Below are positions 5,514-5,631 of a stretch of DNA of 5,631 bases, piece after piece. The position numbers were made by a program, and so were the translations under genes. How positions within the stretch are numbered: the stretch's first letter is position 1; every line of letters begins with the position of its first letter. Under the pieces are notes generated by a model. It was not told the origin of the DNA and searched no databases. It saw only the letters and a list, made by a program, of their open reading frames with translations. The stretch is from Nitrospira sp. (GTDB lineage Bacteria; Nitrospirota; JACRHL01), in NCBI GenBank assembly GCA_026994095.1, contig JALWRU010000250.1, positions 1 through 5,631 on the forward strand, given 5' to 3'.

Positions 5514-5631
5514 GTGAAGCCGAGACCGGCAGGGTCGCCCGCGCCGCTGGTACCATCGGGCTCTATACGCTGGTCAGCCGGGTATTGGGGTTCATCCGCG
5601 ACATGGTGGTGGCCCGTGCCTTTGGGGCCTC
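5507..5631 (+). CDS. murJ: Lipid II flippase MurJ (MviN), N-terminal 41 residues, cut by window edge
   Basis: MurJ is an inner-membrane flippase of the MOP superfamily that moves lipid II to the periplasm for peptidoglycan synthesis. Only the N terminus is present. It runs through ARAAGTIGLYTLVSRVLGFIRDMVVARAFGA, with the family signature SRVLGxxRD in the first membrane segment. R25 and R31 match the conserved R18 and R24 of E. coli MurJ, which are needed for function. The ATG at 5507 has a weak AGGCGG site six bases upstream. An in-frame ATG at 5489 would add six residues and is also possible. The full protein is usually about 510-530 residues. No convincing plus-strand promoter is visible between rpsT and murJ, so it may lie within rpsT. 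Confidence 0.92.
   Translation, partial: MSSEAETGRVARAAGTIGLYTLVSRVLGFIRDMVVARAFGA

Noticed and set aside
5065..5517. A 150-codon plus-strand frame across rpsT
   Set aside because: It is antisense to the clear S20 gene and runs into the murJ start in another frame.
1..5631. CRISPR, insertion sequences, prophage, tRNA, toxin-antitoxin or defence genes
   Set aside because: No spaced direct repeats, transposase motifs, inverted-repeat ends, cloverleaf sequences or defence-type domains were seen. Nearly all of the window is accounted for by six conserved housekeeping genes.

Overview
The window (GC-rich, roughly 60 %) is a compact housekeeping segment of a Gram-negative bacterial chromosome. 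An LPS-assembly lipoprotein (LptE) and a MurJ-type lipid II flippase point to a diderm with an LPS outer membrane, most likely a proteobacterium. The class cannot be fixed from this sequence. The LeuRS has a four-cysteine zinc site and lacks the insertion that E. coli LeuRS carries just before KMSKS. It looks less like gammaproteobacterial LeuRS and more like that of deeper-branching or delta-type lineages (inference from memory of the families).

Layout: (1) positions 1-744, minus strand, hold the N-terminal half of the two-domain ribosome-assembly GTPase Der, which runs off the left edge. (2) Positions 745-964 are a 220-bp divergent promoter region between der and leuS. Candidate promoters on both strands sit symmetrically around an imperfect 14-bp dyad. 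A minus-strand small ORF (741-935) with an AGGAGG ribosome-binding site ends in an ATGA overlap with the der start. (3) Positions 965-5074, plus strand, form a tight three-gene operon: leuS, lptE (14-bp overlap) and holA (4-bp overlap), encoding leucyl-tRNA synthetase, the LPS-assembly lipoprotein and the DNA polymerase III delta subunit. (4) Positions 5075-5154 lie between the convergent holA and rpsT genes and contain a 9-bp-stem hairpin. (5) rpsT (ribosomal protein S20) is on the minus strand at 5155-5418. (6) murJ starts at about 5507 on the plus strand, divergent from rpsT, and runs off the right edge. The rpsT promoter, with a perfect TTGACA box, overlaps the murJ start codon.

The genes serve translation and ribosome assembly (der, leuS, rpsT), envelope biogenesis (lptE, murJ) and replication (holA). 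leuS-lptE-holA is a conserved proteobacterial linkage. I see no mobile element, CRISPR array, tRNA, phage gene or defence system, and nothing that I would call a new biological system. The points most worth a second look are the der/leuS divergent control region and the small ORF in front of der.
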